Part shown: positions 1-7,160 of the stretch, piece by piece
Numbering within the stretch: position 1 is the first letter of the stretch
How the letters are laid out: every line of letters begins with the position of its first letter
Assembly: GCA_034437515.1 (NCBI GenBank)
Contig: DAOTTX010000072.1
Span: forward strand, 1 to 14,768
Direction: 5' to 3'
Length of the DNA: 14,768 nucleotides
Source of the DNA: DAOTTX01 sp034437515
GTDB lineage: Bacteria > Chloroflexota > Anaerolineae > Aggregatilineales > Phototrophicaceae
The notes under the pieces: generated by a model
Told to the model about the DNA's origin: nothing
The model's database searches: none
The model's input: the letters and a program-made list of their open reading frames with translations, nothing else
Made by a program: the position numbers and the translations under genes

Positions 1-303
1 AAAACATCAGAATTAGCGTGAAAAGTTGGCTTATAAGAGGTCATAAAGTGTCAAATTTTCGCTAAAATCGCCATTTTTCGACCATCTTGAATTTTGGCGA
101 AGGTATTGATACGCCCCCCCCATAAGTGACAATCCTGCGTTGAGTGTAGCACGAATGCATCAGCACGTAGGCCAAGCGGAGGGAAGGCGTTCCAAAGTTT
201 TCACCGCTCGGCTGCACATGCTTTCTCTCGGCGTCAATTCCAGACGCCCTGCGTGATACAATCAATGCGTATTTACGTGCTTACAAAAGGAATAAAAAGT
301 GTC
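1..303. other. Leader region upstream of the FAH gene, no gene supported
   Basis: I see no convincing coding region here. The stretch is AT-rich up to about 110, then has a run of eight C at 114-121. Two alternative hairpins can form: TCGCTAAAAT (59-68) with ATTTTGGCGA (91-100), one G-U pair, or the inner stem TCGCCA (68-73) with TGGCGA (95-100). They might be the end of an upstream transcript, but no T-tract follows. The only open frames (for example 62-265 on the minus strand) lack a ribosome site and recognisable protein character. The last part, 254-303, is the promoter and leader of the FAH gene. Confidence 0.5.
254..262 (+). promoter_or_regulatory. Extended -10 promoter of the FAH gene
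   Basis: The sequence TGATACAAT fits an extended -10 (TG-N-TACAAT, hexamer at 257-262). The -35 position (about 234-239, TCAATT) is poor, as is usual with extended -10 promoters. Transcription would begin near 269, giving a leader of about 35 bases to the ATG at 304. This argues against the in-frame GTG at 253 as a start, since that codon would lie upstream of the transcript. Confidence 0.5.
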
Positions 304-1203
304 ATGCGTTTAGTCAATTTTTCCCGTAAAGCCCTGCCCAAGCCGCAACCCGGCGCACTCGATGACGAGGATCGCGTTAATGAGATTTACATCGCCCGGT
401 CGATGATCGGCCTGCTAAACAAAGAGGCATCGATGGTGCCGGACGAACCGGAGTCGGTCATCACGCATGGGTTGGATGAAGTCAATCTGCACGCGCCGCT
501 GGTGCAGCCGTCGTCCATCCGCGATTTTTACGCCTTCGAGCAACACGTCAAGACGGCGAATCAAAATCGTGGGCGGGATGTGCCCCCGGTGTGGTACGAA
601 ATCCCGGTGTTTTACTACACCAACCACACCGCGATCTACGGCCCGGAAGACACCATCCCCTACCCGAAGGGCAGTGACGCGCTTGACTACGAACTCGAAG
701 TGGCCTGTGTGATCGGCGAGGAATGCCGCGACCTCCGCGCCGAGGATGCCGAGCCATACATTTTCGGTTACATGATCTATAACGACTGGTCGGCGCGGGA
801 CGTCCAAAAGCAGGAGATGAGCGTCGGCCTCGGCCCGGCGAAGGGCAAGGACTTCGCGCAGTCGTTCGGGCCGTATCTGGTCACGCCGGAAGACCTGAGC
901 GACCGCCGCACCAATCGCCCCGGTGTGTATGATCTGGAGATGATCGCACGGGTCAACGGCGAGGAACGCTCACGCGGTAACTGGCAAGACCTGCACTGGT
1001 CGTTCGGGCAGATGATCGAACGGGCATCGGCGAGCACGACACTCTACCCCGGCGATGTGATCGGCTCCGGCACGGTGGGCACCGGCTGCCTGCTGGAACT
1101 CACCAAAGGCGCGGGGCCGTGGCTGCAACCCGGCGACGTGGTCGAGTTGGAGATCGAGCGATTAGGTGTGCTACGAAACACGGTCGGGGAGCGTCCCGAA
1201 TAA
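304..1203 (+). CDS. Fumarylacetoacetate hydrolase (FAH) family protein
   Basis: A 299-residue cytoplasmic enzyme of the FAH superfamily, whose members hydrolyse or decarboxylate 2-keto acid or 1,3-dicarbonyl intermediates of aromatic and amino-acid breakdown using Mg2+ or Mn2+. The metal-binding set is visible: E130 and E132 in DYELEVACVIG and D161 in YNDWSARD. D75/H81 in RDFYAFEQH, K182 in KGKDF and the late GSGTVGTG loop also fit the family. The length suits a single FAH domain with a short N-terminal extension, as in FAH itself and acylpyruvate-hydrolase-like members. I chose the ATG at 304 because AAAAGGA (285-291) precedes it and the promoter lies over the earlier GTG at 253. The last codons (ERPE, stop) overlap the first copy of an 18-bp tandem repeat, so the C-terminal tail may have been changed by repeat growth. 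Substrate cannot be told from sequence; no pathway partners are adjacent. Confidence 0.9.
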   Translation: MRLVNFSRKALPKPQPGALDDEDRVNEIYIARSMIGLLNKEASMVPDEPESVITHGLDEVNLHAPLVQPSSIRDFYAFEQHVKTANQNRGRDVPPVWYEIPVFYYTNHTAIYGPEDTIPYPKGSDALDYELEVACVIGEECRDLRAEDAEPYIFGYMIYNDWSARDVQKQEMSVGLGPAKGKDFAQSFGPYLVTPEDLSDRRTNRPGVYDLEMIARVNGEERSRGNWQDLHWSFGQMIERASASTTLYPGDVIGSGTVGTGCLLELTKGAGPWLQPGDVVELEIERLGVLRNTVGERPE

Positions 1204-1299
1204 CGGGATCGTCTCGAATAACAAGTGCGTCTCGAATAACAAGTGCGTCTCGAATAACGAATGTGTCCCGAATAACAAGTACGTCCCGAATAACGATGA
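1192..1299 (+). repeat. Six tandem copies of an 18-bp repeat overlapping the FAH stop codon
   Basis: Six head-to-tail copies with exact 18-bp spacing begin at 1192, 1210, 1228, 1246, 1264 and 1282. Consensus CGTCTCGAATAACAAGTG; the core CGAATAAC is identical in all six, and copies 2 and 3 are identical throughout. The first copy holds the last four codons and the stop of the FAH gene. Because 18 is a multiple of three, every copy has TAA in the same frame, giving six in-frame stops. In the first copy TCCCG (1194-1198) pairs with CGGGA (1204-1208) around the stop; later copies have lost this stem. There are no unique spacers, so it is not a CRISPR array. Confidence 0.92.
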
Positions 1300-1346
1300 T
1301 ATTACGAAGTTTTTCGAGAACCTTATACCTTGCTCCGTTTGAGTGG

Positions 1347-1374
1347 TGCTACAATAAAGTTATCCTTATTGTAG
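1347..1374 (+). promoter_or_regulatory. Extended -10 promoter with a 9-bp inverted repeat (candidate operator)
   Basis: TGCTACAAT (1347-1355) fits an extended -10 with hexamer TACAAT at 1350-1355. A perfect inverted repeat, CTACAATAA (1349-1357) and TTATTGTAG (1366-1374) with an 8-base spacer, covers this -10 and the expected start near 1362. This is the geometry of a repressor site for a dimeric DNA-binding protein. In RNA it could also form a weak AT-rich hairpin at the transcript 5' end. No regulator gene is adjacent, so the factor is unknown. Confidence 0.5.
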
Positions 1375-1427
1375 AAAGTCGTTGATATTCCGTTCATTTT
1401 ATACGCGGAAGTAGGAGCAAACATCTT

Positions 1428-2051
1428 ATGTCCACCACCAATGCACGCGCTAATGCCGAATCTTTCAAAGCCACCATTGAAGCTAAGATTCAGGACATCG
1501 TCAAAGAATTTGCCGAGGGTCAAATCAGCCGCGAGCAATTCCAACTGCTTTACGAGCGTTACAGCAGTCGGCTTGCCATCGCCAACGAAGCCTTGATGAC
1601 CAACAACCCGGACGCGGTCGAGATCGCGCAGGGTGGCCCGCCGACCATCGCCGTGCGCAGTGCCTCAATGGGTAAGGCGCTGGGCATGATGATCCACCAC
1701 AACAGCAGCAGCCTCACGGTAGAGACGTTGGGCGAGTTCAACGTGCCGGTGGTCAAAATTTCCCCGACGCTGAACGAGTTCTCGATGTACATGGAAGTCG
1801 ATCAACTGGTGGAACCGCGCAGCGAGCAACTCGGCGACCGTCAGTGGTTGCTGTTCACACCGGGGAAGTACACCACCGTCATAACATTGTTCCGCAACCA
1901 GCCCTCACAGGCGCAAATCCTGGAAATTCGCCGGTTGCACCATGATTTCGAGAACGCCAATGCCGACGCACTCAAGAAGAACACATTCCAGGCGAAGAAA
2001 TTGGCGTATCCGTTCATGGTCTTCATCCAGCAGAAGTTCCGCGGGAAGTAG
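1428..2051 (+). CDS. Protein of unknown function, 207 residues
   Basis: I do not recognise this family. The start is well supported by GTAGGAG (1411-1417) ahead of the ATG and by the promoter at 1347-1355. The product has no signal peptide or membrane segment, so it should be cytoplasmic. Residues 10-55 are charged and helical (KATIEAKIQDIVKEFAEG), possibly a short coiled coil. Residues 70-150 look like alternating strands and loops (TIAVRSASMGKALGMMIHH, then FNVPVVKISP and FSMYMEVDQ). Residues 150-207 start with a strand pair (QWLLFTPGKYTTVITLF) and end in a basic helical tail with PFMVFIQQKFRGK. There are no cysteine clusters or obvious catalytic motif. It is a single-gene unit; the inverted repeat over its promoter suggests regulated expression. 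Function is not inferred. Confidence 0.8.
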   Translation: MSTTNARANAESFKATIEAKIQDIVKEFAEGQISREQFQLLYERYSSRLAIANEALMTNNPDAVEIAQGGPPTIAVRSASMGKALGMMIHHNSSSLTVETLGEFNVPVVKISPTLNEFSMYMEVDQLVEPRSEQLGDRQWLLFTPGKYTTVITLFRNQPSQAQILEIRRLHHDFENANADALKKNTFQAKKLAYPFMVFIQQKFRGK

Positions 2052-2057
2052 CGAAAG

Positions 2058-2206
2058 CGCGCAACATCGAGCAGCGGCAAACCAGCGGCCTGCTCTTCTG
2101 GTGACTATTTTTCTGCCTCTTTGCGTCTCTGAAGCTCTGCGTTGGGCATTGTCCAAAAGTGCAACACAGAGCAGGGGAGGCGCAGCGCACCAGAGGTTTG
2201 CTCTTC
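2058..2206. repeat. Two diverged copies of a hairpin element between convergent genes
   Basis: Copy A (about 2061-2098) and copy B (about 2161-2206) share, in order, GCAACA, GAGCAG, CCAG-N-GG and TGCTCTTCT. Each forms a hairpin: GAGCAG (2069-2074) with CTGCTC (2090-2095) in A, AGAGCA (2168-2173) with TGCTCT (2199-2204) in B. They sit between the ends of two convergent genes, so each may act as terminator or 3' stabiliser for one of them, though neither has a proper T-tract. The DNA between them (2105-2145) includes TTTGCGTCTCTGAAGCTCTG, an internally repetitive run. Confidence 0.55.
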
Positions 2207-2228
2207 TAACTACGTGCCAGGCCCCGCT

Positions 2229-5200
2229 CTACTGCAAGAACACACGCCAGTCACGCACGTTGAGCGTGACGCCGCCGTTGCTCACGAAGATCGCCGGACG
2301 TACCGGCGCATCCGGTGAGAGGAACGACAGTGTTTCCCCGACCTGCAAGTCATCGACGAACAGGCGCACATCGCCGTTGATGGCGTCACGATCAATGCGG
2401 ACGCGGGGATTGGGCGCACCCACGCTGATCTGCCGGACGAACGTAACCGCGTCGCCTTCCCGCACATAGAGGTTAAGGGCTTGCAAGTTCGCCAACTGAA
2501 TATAGACGCCGACCTGTTCCGCCGGGTCAGCGGCGTCTTGCAGCATCAAGCCAAACGCGACATCATCCGCTTCCAACGTGGAGGCGTTATACGTCAGCAG
2601 GTCGAATACCACCTGCGTCCGCCGGATGCGCCGGGGGGCGTCCGCGCCGAAGTATAGATCGAGCGTCTCGGCAGGCATGGCGACCACGACCTCGGTGCCG
2701 TCGTCCACCGTCGCCGGGCCGGTTTCGAGTCTCCAGGTGCTCGCGTCCGTGCCGGGGCTGAAAACGTCTTGCGACCAGGTACGCTCTGCTTCGGGGATGC
2801 GAGCGAAGACTTGTAACAGGCTTTGCGTCCCGGTGAGGCCGTCGGGCGGCAGGGTCGGCGTGAGTGTGAGGGTCGGCGTGGGTGTCTCCGTCGGGATCGG
2901 GGTTTCGGTCGGGACGGGTGTCTCCGTTGGGATGTCGGTTTCGGTCGGCGGGGCAGGCGTAGTGATTTCGGCAGTCGGCATGGGTGTGCTGGATGGACGG
3001 AAAATCGCCGTGCGTGTAATCAGAATCAGTGTCGGCGTGATGAGTTCATCCGGGTCGAGGGTGGGCAGTGCTGTCTCGGTCGTTTCCTCGGTGGACTCAG
3101 CGGCGACCGCACCAGCAGCCTCGACGGTCTGGGTGGCCTCGGCGGTGACCAACACCGCCAGTGGATTATCGTCACCGCCATCATCACTGCCGCCGAGCAG
3201 CAGCACTCCCGCCCCAGCCACCGCGATCAACGCCAGCAGACCGATCAGGATCAACCATAGCGGCGGGCGGCGGCGGCGCGAGGGACGTGCATCGTCATCC
3301 GCCGTGTAACGTGAGCGTGTGAACGGCTCGATGGTGTCGCTGTCAGCATCGCCGAGGATTTCACTGTCTTCTACGGTGTTGTCTTCTGCATCATCGAGGC
3401 GTGGAGTCGGGTCGCTGGTCGGCGGCGCGGGGAACTCCGGCGAGTCCTCGGTGACGTCGTACCAGAAGCGATACAACGGGTAGGCCGGGTGCCGGTCGAT
3501 AAACATGGCCTTGAATAGTTCGTTCATGCGCTCCAAACGGGCGCTGCGGCGCACGCTCAGATCGGTATACGCGGCGAGGAAGTCCTCGTAGGTGTCATAC
3601 CACAGACGCATCTGGGCGCTGTAATCCGTGCCGAGCAGTTCGGTGGTGCGCTGTGCGAGGACGCGGTGCGCCTCCCGCACCTGTGGGTCGGGGTCGGCAG
3701 GACGGCGCTCGATGGTCTGGCGCATTTGCCGGGCGATGTTATACAGTTCGGCGGCCTGCGCGTTGAGCGATTCGATCCACGCTTGCCACGCCGGTACCTG
3801 AATCTGGGCAGTTTTCTGCACTTCGTCGATGGACTTGAGCACATTTTCCAGCTTTAGCCCCGCCGGACGGAACTCACCATCTGTCCACTCACGCAGCGCC
3901 CCCTCCAACTCACGGATGCCATGAATGGCGGCGGCAAGCGTGCGGTTTTCGGGGTTGTCCTCGATTTCGCGGCGAACCTTTTCCAGCGATTCAAGTGCGT
4001 GCTTGCCATCAAGTGTGTTGAGCAGTTGCTCTGCTATATCGATGTTGCGCCGCCGTCCGATGAAGTCCTCAAGTGTGCCGGTCGCCGGGTGGCTCGTGCC
4101 GAACGAACCGACCGCCTTTACCCCGACATCTCGCCAGAACTCGGCGTCGGTCATGCTGCTGTCGTGCGCTTCCAACGCGCCGGAGAGAATGCAATGGATG
4201 AAATACAGACGTAACGCGCTGGTGCTCTGCCGCAAATAAACCTGAATCAGCCCCTTGTTCATCGCCCGGAGGTAAGTCTCACTGCTGGGCATCTGTGAGG
4301 CGAAGTCCTCGCGCTGTTTGCGTTCTTCCTCGGTGAATAACCCCTCGATCTTATCCAGCGCGGTGTGGGTGCGTTTACGGTCAACGATGCCGTTGCGCTC
4401 CACCCATTCACGCACGGTGCCCGCCAACACTGCCAGACGCTCGGCGGCGGCATTTTCAGCCTCGCCGCGTGCGATGTTCTGCGCCTGCTGCGCCAGTCGT
4501 TCGGCATCGGCGAGGCGGCCCCGGTCGAACGCTTCCCAACCATCGGCGAGGGCACGCCCCAACCCACCAAAGACCGCGTGCCGCTCGACGTAATTTGCCC
4601 CTTCGACTACTGAGCGTAGCTGATTCAACCAGTTCGCCAGCGTTGGGCTGATGGTGCTCACGGAGCTGGTCGCCTGGGTGAGCGCGTCAATCGCACCGGC
4701 GCGGTTGCCGGAGATGGTCGCTCTGTTGTAGTCATGCCAGGCTTCTAAGGCCGTTTCCAGGCCGCGAGTCATGCGCAGGAGCAGTTCATCGAACAGCCGC
4801 TCGACAAACGGGTCAAGCGCGTCGTGGGCGGTCTTGAGCCAGCTTTCAAGGTCGCTGCCGTCCGCACTGGGGACGTAGGTCTGGTAGGATTGCAGCAGTT
4901 CGTAGAGGCTGTCGAGCATCCGCCCGATGGCGTGCCATACCGGGTTAACCGGGTCAATCGCCCGGCTGTTTTCCAGCGCGAGACGGGCCTCACGCGGGCT
5001 GCCGGTGGCCTGCTTGCCGATGACGTGCATGTTATCCGCAAGTGCCATCGCCGCGTTCAGGGCGCGATCCAACGAACTGAGCGGTAGATGCCGGTTAGAG
5101 AGCCGCTGTTGCGCGGCGACGGTCGAAAGCAGTTTGTTCAGCGTTTGCAGGTGATCTACCACCATGCGATAGGCATCACGCAGGCTGACCATGCTGGCAT

Positions 5201-6626
5201 CACGACTCTGCCCGTTAATGTCGTCGAGCAGTGTGTTGATCTCACCCAGTAACGCCCGTGCGTCGTTCAGGTTGACACCATCGCCGCCGACCGCGCTTAA
5301 CGCCAGTTCTAGCCGGTAGAGGTTGGGGCGCAGCAGCAGCACATCGGGGATGCGCGACGAGATGCGCTCTGCCATGAGCCACTGCAACCGCCGTGCTGCG
5401 CCGTCGGGGTGGTCGGTCGTCATCAGGGTGTGGGCGGCGTTGTTGATCTGCCCTTCGTACATACGCTCCAGCGCGTCGAGCACGGCCGGCGGCACGTCTT
5501 CCAACTCGCTATCGAGGATGAGCAGGGTGCTATCTAACAAGAGTTCGACCAGACTGCTTGTTTTCGGCCCGGCTCCGTCGTGCAGTTCCTTGAGCAGATC
5601 GGCAGCGCGAGACCAATTTTCATTGCGCATGTAGATCATCACCGCGTCTAAATCCGCGGAGACGTCGAGGTCGCGCAGGCGGTCATTGATCTCATCGTAG
5701 GCGCGGCGTGCAGGCGGGAAGCCGAAATCTGTTTCCAGCGCCGGTTCCAGCGTGTCAATGAGGCTGCGCAGTTCGGTTTTGCTCAGGTCGTGGCGCAGTC
5801 GTTCGATCACCCGGTTGACGACCGCGTCACGCTCACGCTTGATGGGTTGGGCGTAACGGCTGAGCGCCCGGCGCAGTTCTTCGATGCTCCGGTAGCGTAA
5901 GCGCGGGTTGGGGTGGGCGGCCTTGCTGACCATGTTCTGCATCGCCAGCGACACATGCTCGGCGTCTTCGCCAAAATCCAGCCGGAACTCTGCGCCAGCA
6001 TCACGGGGGATGTCGGCACGGCGGCCCCCACTGAGGATGAAGAACATCAACTCCCCGACCTGGAAAATATCGCTCTGCCGGCTGACGCCCTGCGGGGTGA
6101 CCTCATCCCCTTCGAGGAACACGGCGTTGCCCCAGTCGATCACCTTGAGGCGATAACGTTCACGATCCCAGAACAGGTGCTTGGCGTCTACGTCGTTGTA
6201 GACGATCTCTTTGCTGTGTGCGTCTTTGAGCAGGCCGAGCAGGTTATCAAGGATGACCAGCATTTCGAGTTCGGGCAGGCGCTCCCCCTGCCGGGCAAGT
6301 TCGAGCACTTCGTCCTCGACGATGACACCCTCGGCGCGTTCCATGACGATGTATTGGTGATTGGCTCCGCCGACGAGGAACTGCCCGCTGCCGAGATATT
6401 CAGTAGCGACCGAGTTATCTTCGAGGCGCATCAACGCCTTACGTTCCGTCATGATGCTGACCTCTTGCCCGGCACGGATGGGAGGGGCATCGTTGAAAGC
6501 CGGGCGTTTAATCACAACAGGACGGTCATTTTGCTCTGTGTCCTCGGCACGAAGCGTCTCGCCACTGCGTCCGCGTGGGTAAATGTAGTCGTACCGATAC
6601 CGATTGTCAAAAAGACTATCCGCCAT
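2229..6626 (-). CDS. Large membrane protein with atypical kinase-like N-terminus and exported C-terminal domain
   Basis: A 1465-residue one-pass membrane protein. Residues 1-270 resemble a Ser/Thr kinase fold: ATP-lysine K40 in VVIKRP, a possible helix-C Glu near E61, loop YNDVDAKH at 143-150, DWG at 164-166, and a helix-F-like SDIFQVGEL. D145 and D164 are kept, but the loop lacks the usual Lys (D147) and Asn (H150), so activity is uncertain. Residues 270-1080 are a long helical, TPR-like region of unclear family. An acidic linker and RPSRRRRPP precede one membrane helix (1123-1144); by the positive-inside rule the C-terminus is outside. A Thr/Pro/Glu repeat (1228-1251) leads to a beta-rich LamG-like domain (1275-1465). 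I chose the ATG at 6626 (GGAGA 9 bases upstream) over a TTG 18 bases earlier. Likely role: envelope sensing or signalling, inferred only. Confidence 0.85.
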   Translation of the reverse strand: MADSLFDNRYRYDYIYPRGRSGETLRAEDTEQNDRPVVIKRPAFNDAPPIRAGQEVSIMTERKALMRLEDNSVATEYLGSGQFLVGGANHQYIVMERAEGVIVEDEVLELARQGERLPELEMLVILDNLLGLLKDAHSKEIVYNDVDAKHLFWDRERYRLKVIDWGNAVFLEGDEVTPQGVSRQSDIFQVGELMFFILSGGRRADIPRDAGAEFRLDFGEDAEHVSLAMQNMVSKAAHPNPRLRYRSIEELRRALSRYAQPIKRERDAVVNRVIERLRHDLSKTELRSLIDTLEPALETDFGFPPARRAYDEINDRLRDLDVSADLDAVMIYMRNENWSRAADLLKELHDGAGPKTSSLVELLLDSTLLILDSELEDVPPAVLDALERMYEGQINNAAHTLMTTDHPDGAARRLQWLMAERISSRIPDVLLLRPNLYRLELALSAVGGDGVNLNDARALLGEINTLLDDINGQSRDASMVSLRDAYRMVVDHLQTLNKLLSTVAAQQRLSNRHLPLSSLDRALNAAMALADNMHVIGKQATGSPREARLALENSRAIDPVNPVWHAIGRMLDSLYELLQSYQTYVPSADGSDLESWLKTAHDALDPFVERLFDELLLRMTRGLETALEAWHDYNRATISGNRAGAIDALTQATSSVSTISPTLANWLNQLRSVVEGANYVERHAVFGGLGRALADGWEAFDRGRLADAERLAQQAQNIARGEAENAAAERLAVLAGTVREWVERNGIVDRKRTHTALDKIEGLFTEEERKQREDFASQMPSSETYLRAMNKGLIQVYLRQSTSALRLYFIHCILSGALEAHDSSMTDAEFWRDVGVKAVGSFGTSHPATGTLEDFIGRRRNIDIAEQLLNTLDGKHALESLEKVRREIEDNPENRTLAAAIHGIRELEGALREWTDGEFRPAGLKLENVLKSIDEVQKTAQIQVPAWQAWIESLNAQAAELYNIARQMRQTIERRPADPDPQVREAHRVLAQRTTELLGTDYSAQMRLWYDTYEDFLAAYTDLSVRRSARLERMNELFKAMFIDRHPAYPLYRFWYDVTEDSPEFPAPPTSDPTPRLDDAEDNTVEDSEILGDADSDTIEPFTRSRYTADDDARPSRRRRPPLWLILIGLLALIAVAGAGVLLLGGSDDGGDDNPLAVLVTAEATQTVEAAGAVAAESTEETTETALPTLDPDELITPTLILITRTAIFRPSSTPMPTAEITTPAPPTETDIPTETPVPTETPIPTETPTPTLTLTPTLPPDGLTGTQSLLQVFARIPEAERTWSQDVFSPGTDASTWRLETGPATVDDGTEVVVAMPAETLDLYFGADAPRRIRRTQVVFDLLTYNASTLEADDVAFGLMLQDAADPAEQVGVYIQLANLQALNLYVREGDAVTFVRQISVGAPNPRVRIDRDAINGDVRLFVDDLQVGETLSFLSPDAPVRPAIFVSNGGVTLNVRDWRVFLQ
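2874..2945 (-). repeat. 18-bp coding repeat for the Thr/Pro linker
   Basis: Four tandem 18-bp units encode TETDIP, TETPVP, TETPIP and TETPTP (residues 1228-1251 of the large membrane protein). They are followed by the less regular TLTLTPTLPP. The linker should be extended and stiff and probably spans the space between the membrane and the outer domain. It is likely to vary in copy number among relatives. Confidence 0.85.
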
Positions 6627-6685
6627 TATGTTTGTTCTCCGCAAGTCGGCTTATAAGTGCCGGGGTCGGTCTGAAGTGCCGTTTA

Positions 6686-6713
6686 ATTGTACGCACGAAG
6701 ACGGAGGTCGCAA
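6686..6713 (-). promoter_or_regulatory. Promoter of the large kinase-like gene
   Basis: On the minus strand TTGCGA (6713-6708) and a TACAAT -10 (6691-6686) are 16 bases apart. Transcription would start near 6679, leaving a leader of about 53 bases before the ATG at 6626. The -10 hexamer is the same as that of the FAH and 207-residue genes. Confidence 0.45.
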
Positions 6714-6797
6714 GGTTTCAAGTGGATTTCATTCTACTTATTTGCGTTGAGATATTCAAACCTACCCCTAGCAACTTCCAGACAACGGGTACTTCAT

Positions 6798-6824
6798 GTT
6801 TGTGCTATGCTTAGTCATACAAAC
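6798..6824 (+). promoter_or_regulatory. Possible promoter with inverted repeat ahead of the zinc-ribbon gene
   Basis: GTTTGT (6798-6803) and ACAAAC (6819-6824) form a perfect 6-bp inverted repeat with a 15-base spacer. Within it TGCTATGCT (6803-6811) resembles an extended -10. There is no good -35. The transcript would start about 25 bases before the ATG at 6844. Weak evidence taken alone. Confidence 0.3.
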
Positions 6825-6843
6825 GTAGAATAACTTCTGGTCA

Positions 6844-7047
6844 ATGCTGATGCAATCACAACCTGAACGCCAATATATCCCACCAACGTGCTGCCCGACC
6901 TGCCGCGCCCAAAAGGGCTTTACCTTTATGGGGGAGCAGCGTTGGCCGGAGCGCGTCGCCAAACAACTTGGCACCGCGTCGATTGTGATGCTGTGGCGCT
7001 GTGAGGCCTGCCAGACCACCATCACGATAGAACCGGCGACCCATTAA
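6844..7047 (+). CDS. Small zinc-ribbon protein
   Basis: A 67-residue protein with two CXXC knuckles: C17-P-T-C20 and C53-E-A-C56. These are spaced like a zinc ribbon binding one Zn2+. C16 is an extra cysteine beside the first knuckle. The segment between the knuckles is basic and includes W34 and W51. There is no enzymatic domain, so it may bind nucleic acid or a protein partner. The start is uncertain: ATG occurs at 6844 and 6850 and neither has a strong Shine-Dalgarno sequence. The gene lies 113 bp upstream of the cold-shock gene on the same strand, but the latter has its own promoter. The cysteine pattern makes it much more likely real than a chance frame. Confidence 0.72.
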   Translation: MLMQSQPERQYIPPTCCPTCRAQKGFTFMGEQRWPERVAKQLGTASIVMLWRCEACQTTITIEPATH

Positions 7048-7066
7048 ATCACCGATCAAAAGAAAT

Positions 7067-7084
7067 TCATACGAATCATACGAA
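7067..7084 (+). repeat. Tandem 9-bp direct repeat upstream of the cold-shock promoter
   Basis: TCATACGAA occurs twice head to tail (7067-7075 and 7076-7084) and ends six bases before the likely -35. The first copy also forms an imperfect palindrome, ATTC-ATAC-GAAT (7065-7076). The position fits an activator or repressor site for the cold-shock gene, but no factor is known. Confidence 0.5.
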
Positions 7085-7090
7085 AGTTTA

Positions 7091-7120
7091 TTGAATCTTT
7101 CACCCATTTTCTGTTATCCT
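7091..7120 (+). promoter_or_regulatory. Promoter of the cold-shock gene
   Basis: TTGAAT (7091-7096) and TATCCT (7115-7120) are separated by 18 bases (17 if TTATCC is taken as the -10). The transcript would start near 7127 and have a leader of only about 34 bases. That is too short for the long thermosensing leader known from E. coli cspA. Confidence 0.45.
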
Positions 7121-7160
7121 GTCATTACCAGTAAAGAACGTCTAAGAAAGGCCATTAAAA

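Noticed and set aside
25..37. GT-Y-GGCTTATAAG also found at 6645-6657 as a possible shared regulatory site
   Set aside because: A 12-of-13 match is expected by chance in a window this long, and the two sites differ in position relative to their genes.
62..265. 67-codon minus-strand open frame upstream of the FAH gene
   Set aside because: No ribosome site or protein-like pattern; it overlaps hairpins and the FAH promoter.
1192..1299. CRISPR array
   Set aside because: The units are directly adjacent with no spacers, are only 18 bp, and no cas genes are present.
1119..1385. Open frame with SRITSA-type hexapeptide repeats
   Set aside because: It is the 18-bp repeat read out of frame. It starts inside the FAH gene, has no ribosome site and runs through a promoter.
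2578..3309. 243-codon open frame on the plus strand rich in Gly and Val
   Set aside because: It is antisense to the Thr/Pro linker and membrane segment of the large minus-strand gene, and its composition follows from those repeats.
5913..6656. 247-codon open frame on the plus strand
   Set aside because: It is antisense to the kinase-like domain, whose motifs establish the minus strand as coding; it has no recognisable protein signature.
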